64,000 bases of DNA, from positions 1 through 64,000 of the forward strand of contig CADCXC010000047.1 in the NCBI GenBank assembly GCA_902806595.1. The letters run 5' to 3'. Of this stretch, positions 10,170 to 21,216 are shown piece after piece. A program made the translations under genes and the position numbers. Each line of letters opens with the position of its first letter. Within the stretch, counting starts at the first letter, position 1. The notes beneath the pieces were generated by a model. That model saw only the letters and a list, made by a program, of their open reading frames with translations, made no database searches and had not been told where the DNA came from. The DNA is from Pyrenopolyporus hunteri. Its lineage: Eukaryota; Ascomycota; Sordariomycetes; Xylariales; Hypoxylaceae.

Positions 10170-13002
10170 ATGGCGTACAAGTATTACCCTATCACCGGTA
10201 TTAGAAATGGATGGGGGCCGAATGGGGAAGTTCCAGTAAGAAGAGATATCGACGAATGGTCTCAAAGCGGAGACCCCAAGGATAAGATCCAGGTGGTATT
10301 ATTCCTACTGGCTCTGAAGCGGTTCCAGGCAGTGTCTCCAGATAATAGAGACTCTTATTTCCAAATTGCAGGTGAATAATTATTGTCTAGAAAGAGTCCT
10401 TATAATAATACTCACCACTAGCTAGGCATTCACGGATACCCATATAAGTCTTGGGACGAGCCTTTCGTTACTACCAAAGAGGCGGCTACCAAAGGCTATT
10501 GTTTCCACGCTAATAACCTATTCCCGCCATGGCATCGACCATATCTTTTGCTTTATGAGGTACGTGCTAGCAAATCTGAACTCCATATCTAGCGTCTTGC
10601 TCATGCTTATAAACGAATAGCAACGGCTCTATGAAACCATGATTAATGAGATAATCCCCGAACATCCGCGGTATAAAACTGAGTATCTTGAGGCTGCCCA
10701 CACATGGCGGCTGCCGTTCTGGGACTGGGCTAAGAACCCTCGAGTCCCAAATTTAGTACGATGGAAGAGAGTCACGATTACAATCGGAGATAATGCGCCA
10801 ACGACCATAGATAACCCCTTGAATCAGTTCAAGATGCCAAACGATAAGAAGATGGGCCTATATGGAGTAGGGACCATAAAGTATCCAGATGGCGATGAAT
10901 TCCTTGAAGTATGTTCTAGCACCTGATTTCCCTTATCAGCTCTCCTGCGTTTTGTCCTAATATAATGACTCGACCTCCAGTATGGGGAATGTTATGCAAC
11001 TACCCGCTGTCCCGACGAGAACGAACGCAAGGCAGATAGTAAGGCCTGGAGAGAAGGGGTTGTCCACGATGAAAAAGTGGACCAGTCCATGGCCACAAGC
11101 AATTCGGTCACTGAGTTCGCATACGGGAACGCTGCAGAGTTGGTGTACCGCCTGCTTACTTACCCCATGGACTATCCTCACTTCGCTACTCTCGCCAGAG
11201 ATGAAACAATGGCCAATGTTGGGGCCAGTACAACAAAGATTACAAATGACATGAACCTGGAATTCATTCATAACAATGTTCACTACTGGGTTGGTGGAGA
11301 TGGTGGCCATATGTCACAGATTCCCGTCGCGACCTTCGACCCAACATTTTGGTTGCACCACTGGTAAGGAAACGCTTGATATTCATATACGCATCGTTGC
11401 TGGGTTCATTTCTAACTTGGCTTAGTAACATCGACCGCTTATACGCTCTATGGCAGACATTAAATCCAGACAAATGGTTCGACACAGATATCCAAAGGGA
11501 GTTCGACCAGGGTGTAATTGGCTTGGGTGAAGTAATCACTAATAAAACACCTCTGCGTCCCTTCCATAAGGATGAACAAGGCACAGTGTGGGCACCGGAT
11601 GATGTCCGCAACTGGTTCAAGCTGGGTTATACATATCCCGACCTGAAAACGGGAAAGGAGACTAGCGCTCAACTCCTTAGGATGGTGAATGAGACGTATG
11701 GCGTCACCCGTAAGGAGGCCCTGAAGATCACAGATGTTCCTAAAGGAGTCCAAATCATCGACAAAGGGGTGAAGTTGAACGACTATGCCCTCAGTATTCG
11801 ATATTCAAAGTAAGAATCGTGTCTCGTTCCCGCTCCACACCCCGTATATTGATCTCCGCCTAAATATTTAGGTTCGCTCTCGGAGGTCATCCGTTTAACA
11901 TAGAAGTCTTCCTTCGACCGGAAGGGGAGACCGAGAATAGATTCAGAACCGAAGACTTCGTCACCAACGTGTTCAACTTCAGCCAGCCAGCAGACCGGGA
12001 TGGAGAAGAAGTTTGCACCAATTGTAGAGAAGGACAAGAGCGAGATGTGAAGGCAACGGCGCACATACCCGTCACGTCGTATCTTATCAAGATGATGCAG
12101 CAGCAGCAGTTAAAAGACCTCGACCCGCCTACTGTCGAAGAGGTCCTGTCGAGGATGTATTGGAGAATTAGAGACCTTGTAGGTTCTACCATTAGGGATT
12201 TAGATGGTGCTGCGAGGCAAACTAACCGCCGCTCACGGACAGAATGGGAAAACAATTCCAGAGGAAAAGTGGAAAGACTCGATGAAGCTCGAGATAGATG
12301 TCGCAAAAACCGAAATGACCTACTCAGAAAATCCCGAGGTCAAACCAGTGTTTCCAGATCACGAAGTAATCCCATCGCTAGGAACTGACCCCGTTGGCCC
12401 TAGCGGGCCCTCACTCCCACCGTAAGTCAGCTTCCTTATTCATCGTGTACGGTGACGTTCGTGAGCTAGCTTAGCTTATAACATTCCGTAGTGGGGCCGT
12501 GGCCAACAATATCAGCGTTTCTAAAATCAGCAAACTCGAGCAAGAAGTTCCCACTGGCGGCTCCATCGTCTTTCAATCACCAACCATGAATCTCGACATA
12601 CCGGGGCGTGAGACCGGGACCGGTATCGCGCTGCTACACTGGGACGCATCGAGCGGGGCCGACGCCCGCGACGTCGAGAACTACGACATTCTACTTGGGA
12701 TGGTACTTAGGAACAAGCGGCGCGTGGTGCAGTGCAACAACAAGCCCGCAGGTGGCGGTTACGGCGCGACGGAAGAGATTACGCCAAGTCCCTGGTTCGG
12801 AAGCGCGCCGAAACTCAGGGTAGACATCGAGCAGGACAAGTTCGTGCTCCACGCAGATGGAAGGAGGATCGAGTCTGTGAACAGGCCGATCAAGAGCACC
12901 GTGACACACGTTAGGTACTATACCAACCCCGTATCCGCACAGCCGGTGATGGCGAGGGAGATCACCGCGACTACGTACCAGGATAAGAATAATGTGCGTT
13001 AA
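10170..13002 (+). CDS. tyrosinase with an added C-terminal galectin-like domain
   Basis: Eight exons: 10170-10371, 10426-10559, 10621-10908, 10981-11363, 11426-11809, 11872-12178, 12243-12421 and 12492-13002, all in phase, giving 795 residues. It is a type-3 copper monooxygenase that oxidises phenols to quinones. CuA ligands are His70, His95 and His104 (YCFHANNLFPPWHRPY), with Cys93 two residues before His95, as in the Cys-His thioether of fungal tyrosinases. CuB ligands are His305, His309 (IHNNVHYW) and the HH pair at 334-335 in FWLHHCNIDR. Residues about 470-620 match the usual tyrosinase C-terminal domain (GGHPFNIEVFL, VFNFSQP, CTNC, WRIRDLNGKTIP). After a Pro/Gly-rich linker, exon 8 adds about 165 residues of beta-type sequence resembling galectin (RRVVQCNN, YGATEEI, LRVDIEQDKFVLHADG). 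No signal peptide is visible, so it may be intracellular. The extra domain is the unusual part. Confidence 0.93.
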
Positions 13003-14221
13003 ATTGGTTAGGTACCTAGGCGCTAGCACGTCTGGTTTAAACACTCCTATTAGAATTACTGCTTGACATACATGTAGAAGCATAGAGCGTCGACACTCGT
13101 TCAGAATAGACAAACTATGGCTCTAGATTTCTCTCTTTGCTCTTAAATGGGATTTCTAATACTCGAATCCGAATACTTGCAGACGTGAGTTATATGCGAA
13201 AAAGTGTCTACGAACTGTTTTGTATGCATGGCCCCTTCTTCGCCGCAACGAATTGGGCGTTTGAAGCTTCAGTAGTAGAGTTCATGGATACCTACCTGGG
13301 TAGTATCGCCAACAATAGAATCGGAAGCGAAGCTGTACGTATCGCTTTAACTTAGGAGATTTAGTCCTAACCCACCTATAATTAAGGAACTAGCGATCAT
13401 ACATCGGTATTAGAAATCGGGCTAGGAATCATGGTCAATAGTAGAGCGACAGCGGCGTGGGCTCGCATGGAATCGAGTGGCAGCTACTGGAAACATCGCT
13501 GGGCGGGGTTGAACGGTGGCGCAATTCGGTTCATCTTATTAATCCTCATTTCCATTGAATCTTTAATGCAGTGGATCTGTCGTGAGTCGAAAAGAGTACC
13601 ACGGATGCGGTGTAAAGGAACACAGAAACGAAGATCCCGTATACCTTCAAAGACTGTTTGTTTACTTACCGGGCAGCTGCCAAGTACCTAGGTACCCAGG
13701 TACCTATATTACGGATAGGTACCCGGTACAGTATTTTAACGTTTTAGTTTGGCCAATCAAATACGAGCTACGCTCCCCGGTCGTCTGAAATGGGAAGTGT
13801 ACGTAGGTACCTACAATACGTCTAAGTACCCCTTACCTTTCATCCTCGAAGGAAATTATTGACTTCCATATTCCGCTCTTACATTAGCGGATGTCTCATG
13901 GGCATCAGTTCACAACCCTCGATATGGATTAAGATCGCCAAGAATTCAGCTGGGGCCTACGAAAGCATGTCTGAGATACGCATATATGGAACATCCCCAT
14001 AATCCACTAAGGCGTCGAAGGATAGGGTCGGTAAAAGAATAGACTAGTTACCCCCTACTTGAGGGGAGCTGGTTCGGACTACCCCTAATTATCAATGGTT
14101 TTCCGTTAAGCAGGACATTTAAAAGTTACTATGCGTAGGCACCACACAAGTCAATTCCCGAGTCACTCGCAAAACAGGTATCTAACGACGCGCAGAATGC
14201 GTTCCTAACTTGAGAGGCGGT
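13003..14221. other. intergenic between tyrosinase and reductase
   Basis: No gene is supported. Motif copies of the TACCTAGGTACC type occur at 13684-13706 and around 13802-13815. The small plus frames (13137-13355, 13431-13691) lack protein-like features. The two flanking genes converge on this region, so both 3' ends lie here. Confidence 0.4.
13684..13706. repeat. TACCTAGGTACC-type palindromic repeat copy
   Basis: GTACCTAGGTACCCAGGTACC in intergenic DNA, a member of the dispersed CCTAGG-centred motif seen throughout the window. Confidence 0.65.
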
Positions 14222-15271
14222 CTATTTAATAGTAACTACGACCTTCTTTCCTCCGGCGTTCTTAGACTTGTCCAGAGCCGCCTGGATCGAACCGAGCCCC
14301 TCGCCAAAGACCAGTGGCTCTGGGTATTGCATGTACTTTTCCGCGGCGAGTGCGTGGGGTAAAAAGTCCTCGTAGATCATCTGGCCCACTTTGTTATTAC
14401 GAATATCGATGGCCATGATCGCTTTGGCTCGAACTCCTTCTGGAACCCACGCACGATCAACCCAGTCAGCCACTGTCGCAACAAATCTATTGCCATCGCA
14501 CTGAGAGACGGCCGCAATTGCTTGTTTTATCGTGTCTTCCTCCCCGTTGGCGTCGAAGGCGCCGGCAATTATCTTGCCCGAAAGCGCCCGGGCTAACTCG
14601 TCGGCGAGCTTGGGGTGATTATAATCAATCACTTGGGTTGCGCCGAGTCGCTTCGCTAGATCAAAATTCCTCTTCGAAGCTGTGGCAATTACATCATATC
14701 CAGCGGCTGCAGCGAGTTTAACACCATTGCTCCCGACGGAACCCGTCCCTCCCATAATAATGACCCATGCATTCTGCTTCCGGGGGTTCAAACTAGGGGG
14801 CTGAAGCGCCAGGGCGTCGTCTTGGAACAAGGCGGCCGCGGCCGTCGAGACACTCAGTGGAAGGACGGCCGCGCTTTCGTAGGATAGAGATGGCGGGATT
14901 ATACATGCCATGTTAGACATCAGGACGGTGTACTTCTGGAAGGCGGCATGACGGTCGTCCCCCGTTGCAAGGCGGACGGCATGACCGAGGACTCTGTCCC
15001 CAACGCCGAATTGAGTGGCCAAGGGCCCCATTTCCACGACCTCGCCAGCCACATCCGCGCCCAGGATTAAAGGGTATACCGGAGTGTTCCATGGGGTGTC
15101 TTGCATAGCGATGTCAATCCTATTGATTGCGACTGAGGCATTCCTGATGACGATTTCATTCTCATCAGCGAACCTGTCCTCGGCTTCCCCCACCCGAAGG
15201 GGTCTTCTCCGGTGTCCGACTAGAAATGCCGCGTAGTTGGTTTCCATTGTTTTGGTCTCGGTGAAGGACAT
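14222..15271 (-). CDS. medium-chain dehydrogenase/reductase (zinc-free quinone/enoyl-reductase type)
   Basis: A single exon of 349 residues. The N-terminal GroES-like part (about 10-150) contains INRIDIAMQ, YPLILGADVAGEV and GVGDRVLGHA. The Rossmann part has the NAD(P)H-binding motif MGGTGSVGSNGVKLA (about 170-185) followed by AAGYDVIATAS and GATQVIDYN. No cluster of structural zinc cysteines is present, so it belongs with NADPH quinone oxidoreductases and the trans-enoyl reductases that act in trans with fungal PKS or NRPS enzymes. The substrate cannot be told from sequence. It lies about 1.2 kb from the tyrosinase and 5.3 kb from the NRPS-like gene, which makes a role in a small metabolite cluster possible but unproven. 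Two candidate starts (Met1 and Met9) differ by eight residues; the first is chosen. Confidence 0.9.
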   Translation of the reverse strand: MSFTETKTMETNYAAFLVGHRRRPLRVGEAEDRFADENEIVIRNASVAINRIDIAMQDTPWNTPVYPLILGADVAGEVVEMGPLATQFGVGDRVLGHAVRLATGDDRHAAFQKYTVLMSNMACIIPPSLSYESAAVLPLSVSTAAAALFQDDALALQPPSLNPRKQNAWVIIMGGTGSVGSNGVKLAAAAGYDVIATASKRNFDLAKRLGATQVIDYNHPKLADELARALSGKIIAGAFDANGEEDTIKQAIAAVSQCDGNRFVATVADWVDRAWVPEGVRAKAIMAIDIRNNKVGQMIYEDFLPHALAAEKYMQYPEPLVFGEGLGSIQAALDKSKNAGGKKVVVTIK

Positions 15272-16195
15272 GTTTCCGTGGATCGTTGTTTTGCACTCGG
15301 AAGTATACTAAATATACGCGTCGAGGAGGTAGCAGCTCGTGAGGAGGTGGCGTCCAATACGAGAATCAACAGCCACGCATGATCCATTTTACGGGTGTAT
15401 AGTACTAAGAACACTCAAACATACCTAGATACCTACCTACCTAGGTATGCCCGTGCCGAAAGAGTATCTCCTTGTGAGTATACGCAATATTGAATTTACC
15501 GTTCTGATCAAAGAGCTTCGTAACTTAAACTGTGCTGCTCCATCGAGGTCAATCAATACGGCTATGTGCGTCAGTCATTCACGGCCCTTTGCATACCCCG
15601 CAGCTGACATTGGCGCGAAGGTATTCATTTCCAGCCAGCCACAAGTCCTATCGTCTTCGTATTCAAGAATAACGGTCATCGGTGTGCAGTATTCGAGGGC
15701 GACTGCCTCCCGGCGTCCCCTAGGTGACACAGAGGGGGCTTAAGCACGAGCGGCCATTGCGCAATGTTACTGGCAAGAGTCTTGTCTAGATCGCCACTTC
15801 ATAAAGCCTCCTGAGGAGATATGATGAGCCGACATGAAGTGATTCACAATTCCTTCACCCAGTTGGTTCATTGGCCGCTGGTGGCATCTACCTACTCAGA
15901 CTGCTCCGCGGATCGTGGCCTGAATGGCCTGCTCTATGATCTAATCCTCGTAGAACACTGGAGGTATTGCTCCTGTGATATAGGATCAGCTAGGTTGGTT
16001 ATGTGCGCGTACTGATAGGAGGGGTAACTAATGTGCGACTTCCATTATCGTGGTATCCGACATGAAAAGATCCAGTCCTCGTCTCCTAAGTTAATCTATA
16101 AGCATTCAAGAGAACTACTTACCAATATCCCGCGTCTTGTAGAATTCTTACGCTTCTCATTCCACATATCCCGTTTCCCAACTCAATAGATCAAT
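15272..16195. other. divergent promoter region
   Basis: This region lies between the reductase (leftward) and the ankyrin-VWA gene (rightward). It contains a CCTACCTAGG copy at 15421-15448. The plus frames at 15447-15743 and 15821-16015 have no recognisable motif and are not called. Confidence 0.4.
15421..15448. repeat. CCTACCTAGG repeat copy
   Basis: ATACCTACCTACCTAGGTAT, a half-palindromic copy of the dispersed motif in a divergent promoter region. Confidence 0.65.
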
Positions 16196-18166
16196 ATGTC
16201 TCTCTGGAGTGACGCAGGAGCCACCTTACCGAGCCTTGACAAGGTCAAACTCGCAGAATATCTCAAAGATGATCCATCGATAATCAACAAACCAGATCCA
16301 GCGTCAGGCCTCACTCCGTTAGTTCTAGCTATCCGAAAGGGCAATTCCTCCGTCGTCAAGGACCTTCTAGATAACGGCGCAAACCCGGACACGAAGACCC
16401 AAGATGGAAGAACTCCCTTATTCATGGCAGCAAACGCGCCTAGGCTGAGGCCGCGGATTATTCAACTTCTTCTCGCTAAGAATCCGAACAGTATTGACGA
16501 AGCAGCTCCAGCAGCCTTCGGTAGTGAGACTCCATTGATGGCAGCCGTGAGAAAGAATGACGGAAATGCTGTCAAGTTGCTTGTGGAAGCCGGTGCCTCA
16601 AAAGATAAGAAGAATGCCAACGGCCAAACAGCCAAGGATATTGCAGATAAGTTAAGACCCTCAGACCTAGAAGTGAAGAAGGCACTTGAGATCATGGCGA
16701 GTAAGGGTAAAGGAGGCCTCCTAACCTATATGAACGAGTGGGTTCTGGAGGTTCTTGCTTACTTTGATATCTGGAGCCCGCTTGGGAACGTCTTTGATGC
16801 TGCATCTCGGCCATATCTCGGACTTCCCGGGACTTCGCCTGGAGAGGTAAGCACTCCGTTCCAGATTCGCTCATTGCTCAGCAGCTAAGATTGTGATCTA
16901 TTGTAGGACGTTAAAGAGCCCCAGACCGAAGCCGACTTCAGGAACAACCTGAACAACGCAGTTGCCAGGTAGGCCCGCCTCCGAGTGCCCCTACTACTCC
17001 TTATTCGTTCTCTCCTTGGCGTTGTTAACAAAACGTCGTAGGGCGGGCCTCGAGAAATTCTTCCCTCCTGATGACCCCTATATCAAGGACGTGGCGAAGA
17101 AAGCTTTCCAACTCAAAAGCGATCCGAAGAATCTTCTCAAGTCGCCTGCCCAGATCGATGGCCTTGCCAAGCTAGCCTTGTATCAACCCGTATTGTACTG
17201 TGGTATGTATTCGACCTCATTAGGAAACAGGCATTAGATTAAGAGAAACGTGCTAGACGACAGCGGATCCATGTGGGACGAGGAGAACTTCAAAGGCAAA
17301 GGAGACCGATGGCGCGCTCAAATCGAGCTCGCCAAACGCATCACTTCCATAACCTCCAGAGCGGACCCTCTCAATAGAGGCTGTCACCTTCGCTTTATCA
17401 ACAAGGAGACTCCCGACGCCAACAACTTCAATCAGGACCAGGTTATGAACGCACTCAAGAGCTTCCGGCCCAGAGGCTGGACACCGATAGGAACAAAGCT
17501 GAGGAAGCACGTTCTTGAGCCCCTTATATATAAGGACCTCGACGCGGGGGTGCCGCTGAAGCGCCCGTTTCTAATTTTGACTATTACGGACGGATATCCG
17601 ACGGGGGAGAAAGCGGCCGACGGAGCCCCCAAAGGCAAATTAGACGAGAACGACAATGAGGACGCGGACAGGTTCCGCAAGGAAATCCGAGCATGTGCTA
17701 GGAAACTCGAAGACAGCCAGGAGAAATATAGGCGAGATGGTAAGCATACTCAATTCCGGGATCTACGCTAGAGCAGGCGGAAATAGCTAAACCGGAGCAG
17801 TGGTCAGGTTCTCGATCAGCCAGATCGGCAATAACATCAGCTACCCAGATGACGAAATGAAAGTGAAAGCGTTCCTGGACGGCCTAGAGTACGATGATGA
17901 TATCCAGGACGTTATCCATCGAACAGCAGGTGAGCGCCCTGATCCCAACGACGCGTCCCGCGGGCTAGTCTGGGTTAGTTGACACGTAGTGAACCTAGAA
18001 CTCATGGACACGCGATACGATGAACTTCGAGAGAATGAGAAAGAGCTGCAACGCTGGGTATGTACCTATTTATTTACGTTCGAGGCCATTGAAGTGTTTT
18101 GCTGATCTGTGCCAGTTGCTCGACACGCTACTGTCCCCTCTTGATTCTCTCTACCAGTCGTGGTGA
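16196..18166 (+). CDS. ankyrin-repeat and von Willebrand factor A domain protein
   Basis: Seven exons: 16196-16846, 16907-16968, 17042-17202, 17257-17739, 17801-17929, 17990-18057 and 18116-18166, all in phase, giving 534 residues. Residues about 15-170 form three to four ankyrin repeats (GLTPLVLAIRKGNSSVVKDLL, DGRTPLFMAA, GSETPLMAAVRKNDGNAVKLL). A VWA domain begins near residue 290 with a full MIDAS-type DDSGSM (D292, S294, S296), then a GWTPIGTKL threonine segment and TDGYPTG. Metal-dependent VWA folds of this kind bind protein partners, and ankyrin repeats do the same, so an adaptor role in the cytosol is likely (inference). The C-terminal helix (YDELRENEKELQRW) is coiled-coil-like and ends LDSLYQSW. 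No signal peptide or membrane segment is seen. The start is the first ATG after a leader with clear fungal context. Confidence 0.9.
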
Positions 18167-19053
18167 GCTGCGTATCTAAGTTCGTTCCTAGCTACATTTA
18201 TTCCGTTCAAAGGCGCCTAGGTTTAGAACCCAGCTAGGGTTATACGGGCAGCTAGCATTATCAAAGGTAGGTACTTAGCTACACGGTGTGTGGGACACCA
18301 GAAAAGTTGAGGTTCCCCCTTTTATCTCCGCTCCCTATATATCCGTTTAATCCAGGATCTCTCTCTTTACATGCGGACGATGGCAGATTCAACGTCTATC
18401 TAAATAGCTAGGGTTCTAATACAGTCCGTCCTACTCAGCCTTCTAGAACCACGTGTATAGATTGTAGTCAGCTATGTCACCACCTAGGCTATTGGAACCA
18501 GCCATCTAGCTCGACGCCATGTACACACAAAGGACACGAGCAAAGGGACATACATTCTCTATTCTCGTGTACTAACAAATCTTGAGATTGATAGAGATTA
18601 TTAAGGATAGGGGAATATTGGGTGGGGCCTGGACAGGGGATTCAGTATAACCTCGCTACGCACACCTAAGGGGCGCCGTGCGCTCCTTGAAACATAGGTC
18701 TAAGTTTACGCGTTTGGTTCATCACTCCCACGTACTTATGTAGTTCCCAGCAACTCCGGTAATATACACCAGCCTCATACCAACCCCTGACTCTCTTTCT
18801 CTAGCTGACATGCCTCCAGAGCTAACCCATCTTGCGCGGTTAAAGTCCGCCGCATAGTATGGCGTTGTTGCTCTATTGATATTGCACATATATTTAAAAC
18901 ATTCGGGGTTATTATTAAGAGACGACGCTGATATTTGGGAGTAACGTAAGATAGCTAAAAGTAATATTTCCCCCTCAATACCAGTCATATAGCCGAGGAA
19001 ACAATTATGCTATTGCGCAAAGCCTCCCAACCGGTTGACCCGAAGACATAGAT

Positions 19054-19073
19054 TAGGTAGGTAGGTAGGTAGA
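19054..19073. repeat. TAGG tandem tetranucleotide
   Basis: Four to five tandem TAGG units, half of the dispersed palindromic motif. Confidence 0.7.
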
Positions 19074-20182
19074 TACGTAGATAAGAATTGTAAGACGTGT
19101 TTCAAAGCTCACGTGTCACGCGTACGCGTACGCGTCCTGGCGAACTCGAGAAAGCAATGCGCTCCCAAAGCTCTAGGTATTTGCAAGGATATGAAAATCT
19201 AAGTCTAGTTACTGAGAATTAACTACTATTATGCTTAATCAATCATATCGCCTACCTGCTATGGAAAACACCTGGGTACTGAAGAGTCGGCGTCCAAAAC
19301 ACCTCAGAAGTGAGTATCGGAGTTGAATCGTCCTCTAGAACCGAAGGACACGCACTCTTACTTAGACAATATAAGCGTCGATATAGGTACACTACAGTAA
19401 TTCTATTAAAATCACCACGAGGCCGTGGCATGGAGAATTGGGGCCGGGCTACTTAATTGGGAGCAGAGGACATGATATCTGGGTTGTACCAGTTTATGAG
19501 TGGCAGTTCCAGACATGCTAATCAGTTATCATGCGGTATGACGTGGCTATACAACTGGCAGTGCCTACTAGGAGTCGATTTTCATAAAATTAGTCGCATT
19601 TTTATTGGATATATCCCATCCGCCGTTTCTCATATGGTTAGATCATTTATACCAAGGAGAGGTGAATATGCATTTAGCAGCTTCTAGAGCCGTATGTTTC
19701 CAGGCAGATGCCTAAAGCGCCAGGTATCCCCGGTTGATACAAAACACGTCACAGTATATTAGTACCTTTAAGAACTCAATCTAGTCCAATCGCTTTAAGG
19801 CTCTCATGAGCTTAACATTGAAGTTAAGAATTCTGTTGAGTCATAGACGGAACTGACCTGTAGAATCTACGAGACGGATTAGCTAAGCTTGAATATCCCA
19901 CCTAGGCACATACATATATGCTTAAGAAGTAGGTATGAGAACCCCAACAGGCCTTTAACCATTCTAATCTCAGTTTTATAGTTCTTATCATTTACCGGGG
20001 CTTAAAGCCAGTTCCTCTCTCGAATATAGGTAATTAATAGTTCACCATCCCCTATTTACCTTTATTATTACATCAAGTTCCTGAAGAAAGGGCTTTTGAC
20101 TTGCTATGAAATAACTCCATGTTATCCTGTGATGAAATTCACACTTATCTTTGATACACATGGTATCTATATGTACATACTT

Positions 20183-20206
20183 ATTTACCTACCTAGGTAG
20201 GTAAAT
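20183..20206. repeat. perfect 24-bp palindrome of the dispersed motif
   Basis: Two 12-base arms, ATTTACCTACCT and AGGTAGGTAAAT, meet with no spacer. It is the cleanest copy of the CCTACCTAGGTAGG family in the window. Confidence 0.85.
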
Positions 20207-21216
20207 ATGCTTATCCACATGTAAGCACATAAAGAAGCTGAAAGTATATATGATCAATCACAGCACCACAAAGTACATGTAGCTAAGTTTTGAGATATCA
20301 CTGCCAATAGATACGCTCTAATATGGGGTGGAGAACTGTGAATCCGGTACGTCTGTTATACTACCCGAACAGGCAACCATCCCAAAAGGGACCTCTAGAC
20401 TAATAACATGGCAATACTACTTCCCGCTACCTCATAAGTGGTAGCTGATAATTCACCGTACATAAGGCTATGGAAAGCCGACAGTCTTTACGTAGCACAG
20501 CATTAACATATGTAGATGCTACTTTGATAATCAGAGTGATGCTACCTTAGGTAGGCAAATTCAGCCCCTAAGGCATCTCTAGCTAGTACCTAAGCCTTAT
20601 TCAACCAAAGGTGCCTAAGCGTCACACGTCACAGAGCCGCATGCCCACGCCCAGTCATAGATCTATACCTATCTATCCTGTATCTTCTGTTCCTAGATTA
20701 CATACATGTGTGGACATATACAAATATCTTCCGGTATCTCCTTTATAATCCACACTCATCCTTCTTACAACTTCGCAAAATATCTCTTCCACTCCTGAAA
20801 GCTCTTTGATTTTAGATAACGGCCTCCCCTTTTCACATTGTTATTCCTATTTTCTTTGTCTCCTTGTGTTCTATTGTGCGCTATCAATAGTGCATTGTTA
20901 TACATCTCAGTGAATCTTGGAGATCGATGGACCTCTCATAAACTAGTAAGAGCTGAGGATCAAATGGCTCGCGAGTTGCTTTGCGTATAAAAGCTCAGCT
21001 AGCCCATCACTGACCCTCTACGGTTCTCTTCATTTTCATTCAGTCCATAAACTACGGTTAGGCTCCGTCGCGCTTCTTCTATCTTCGCCCGGAACTACTG
21101 TCGTTGGTGCCCTATCAGGACTGTCTCCTAACTGTCACTCACCAAAAGTAATTCCTTCTATGGCACCTTGGGTTCTCGTTAGAGACTTCACAATTTAACA
21201 CACTGCAAGTTTGCAC

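Larger units (their letters stand above)
18167..21216. other. about 3 kb gene-free region with repeats
   Basis: No supportable coding region. It contains (TAGG)n at 19054-19073, an alternating ACGCGT stretch near 19116-19133 and a perfect 24-bp palindrome at 20183-20206. The 76-codon frame at 19457-19687 has no protein-like motif. The right end is pyrimidine-rich (20755-20870) and probably belongs to the promoter and 5' UTR of the SNF2 gene. Confidence 0.45.

Noticed and set aside
12179..12242. Apparent frameshift in the tyrosinase between two ORFs
   Set aside because: A 64-bp intron with donor GTAGGT, branch ACTAAC and acceptor ACAG restores the family sequence WRIRDL-NGKTIP, so no frameshift is needed.
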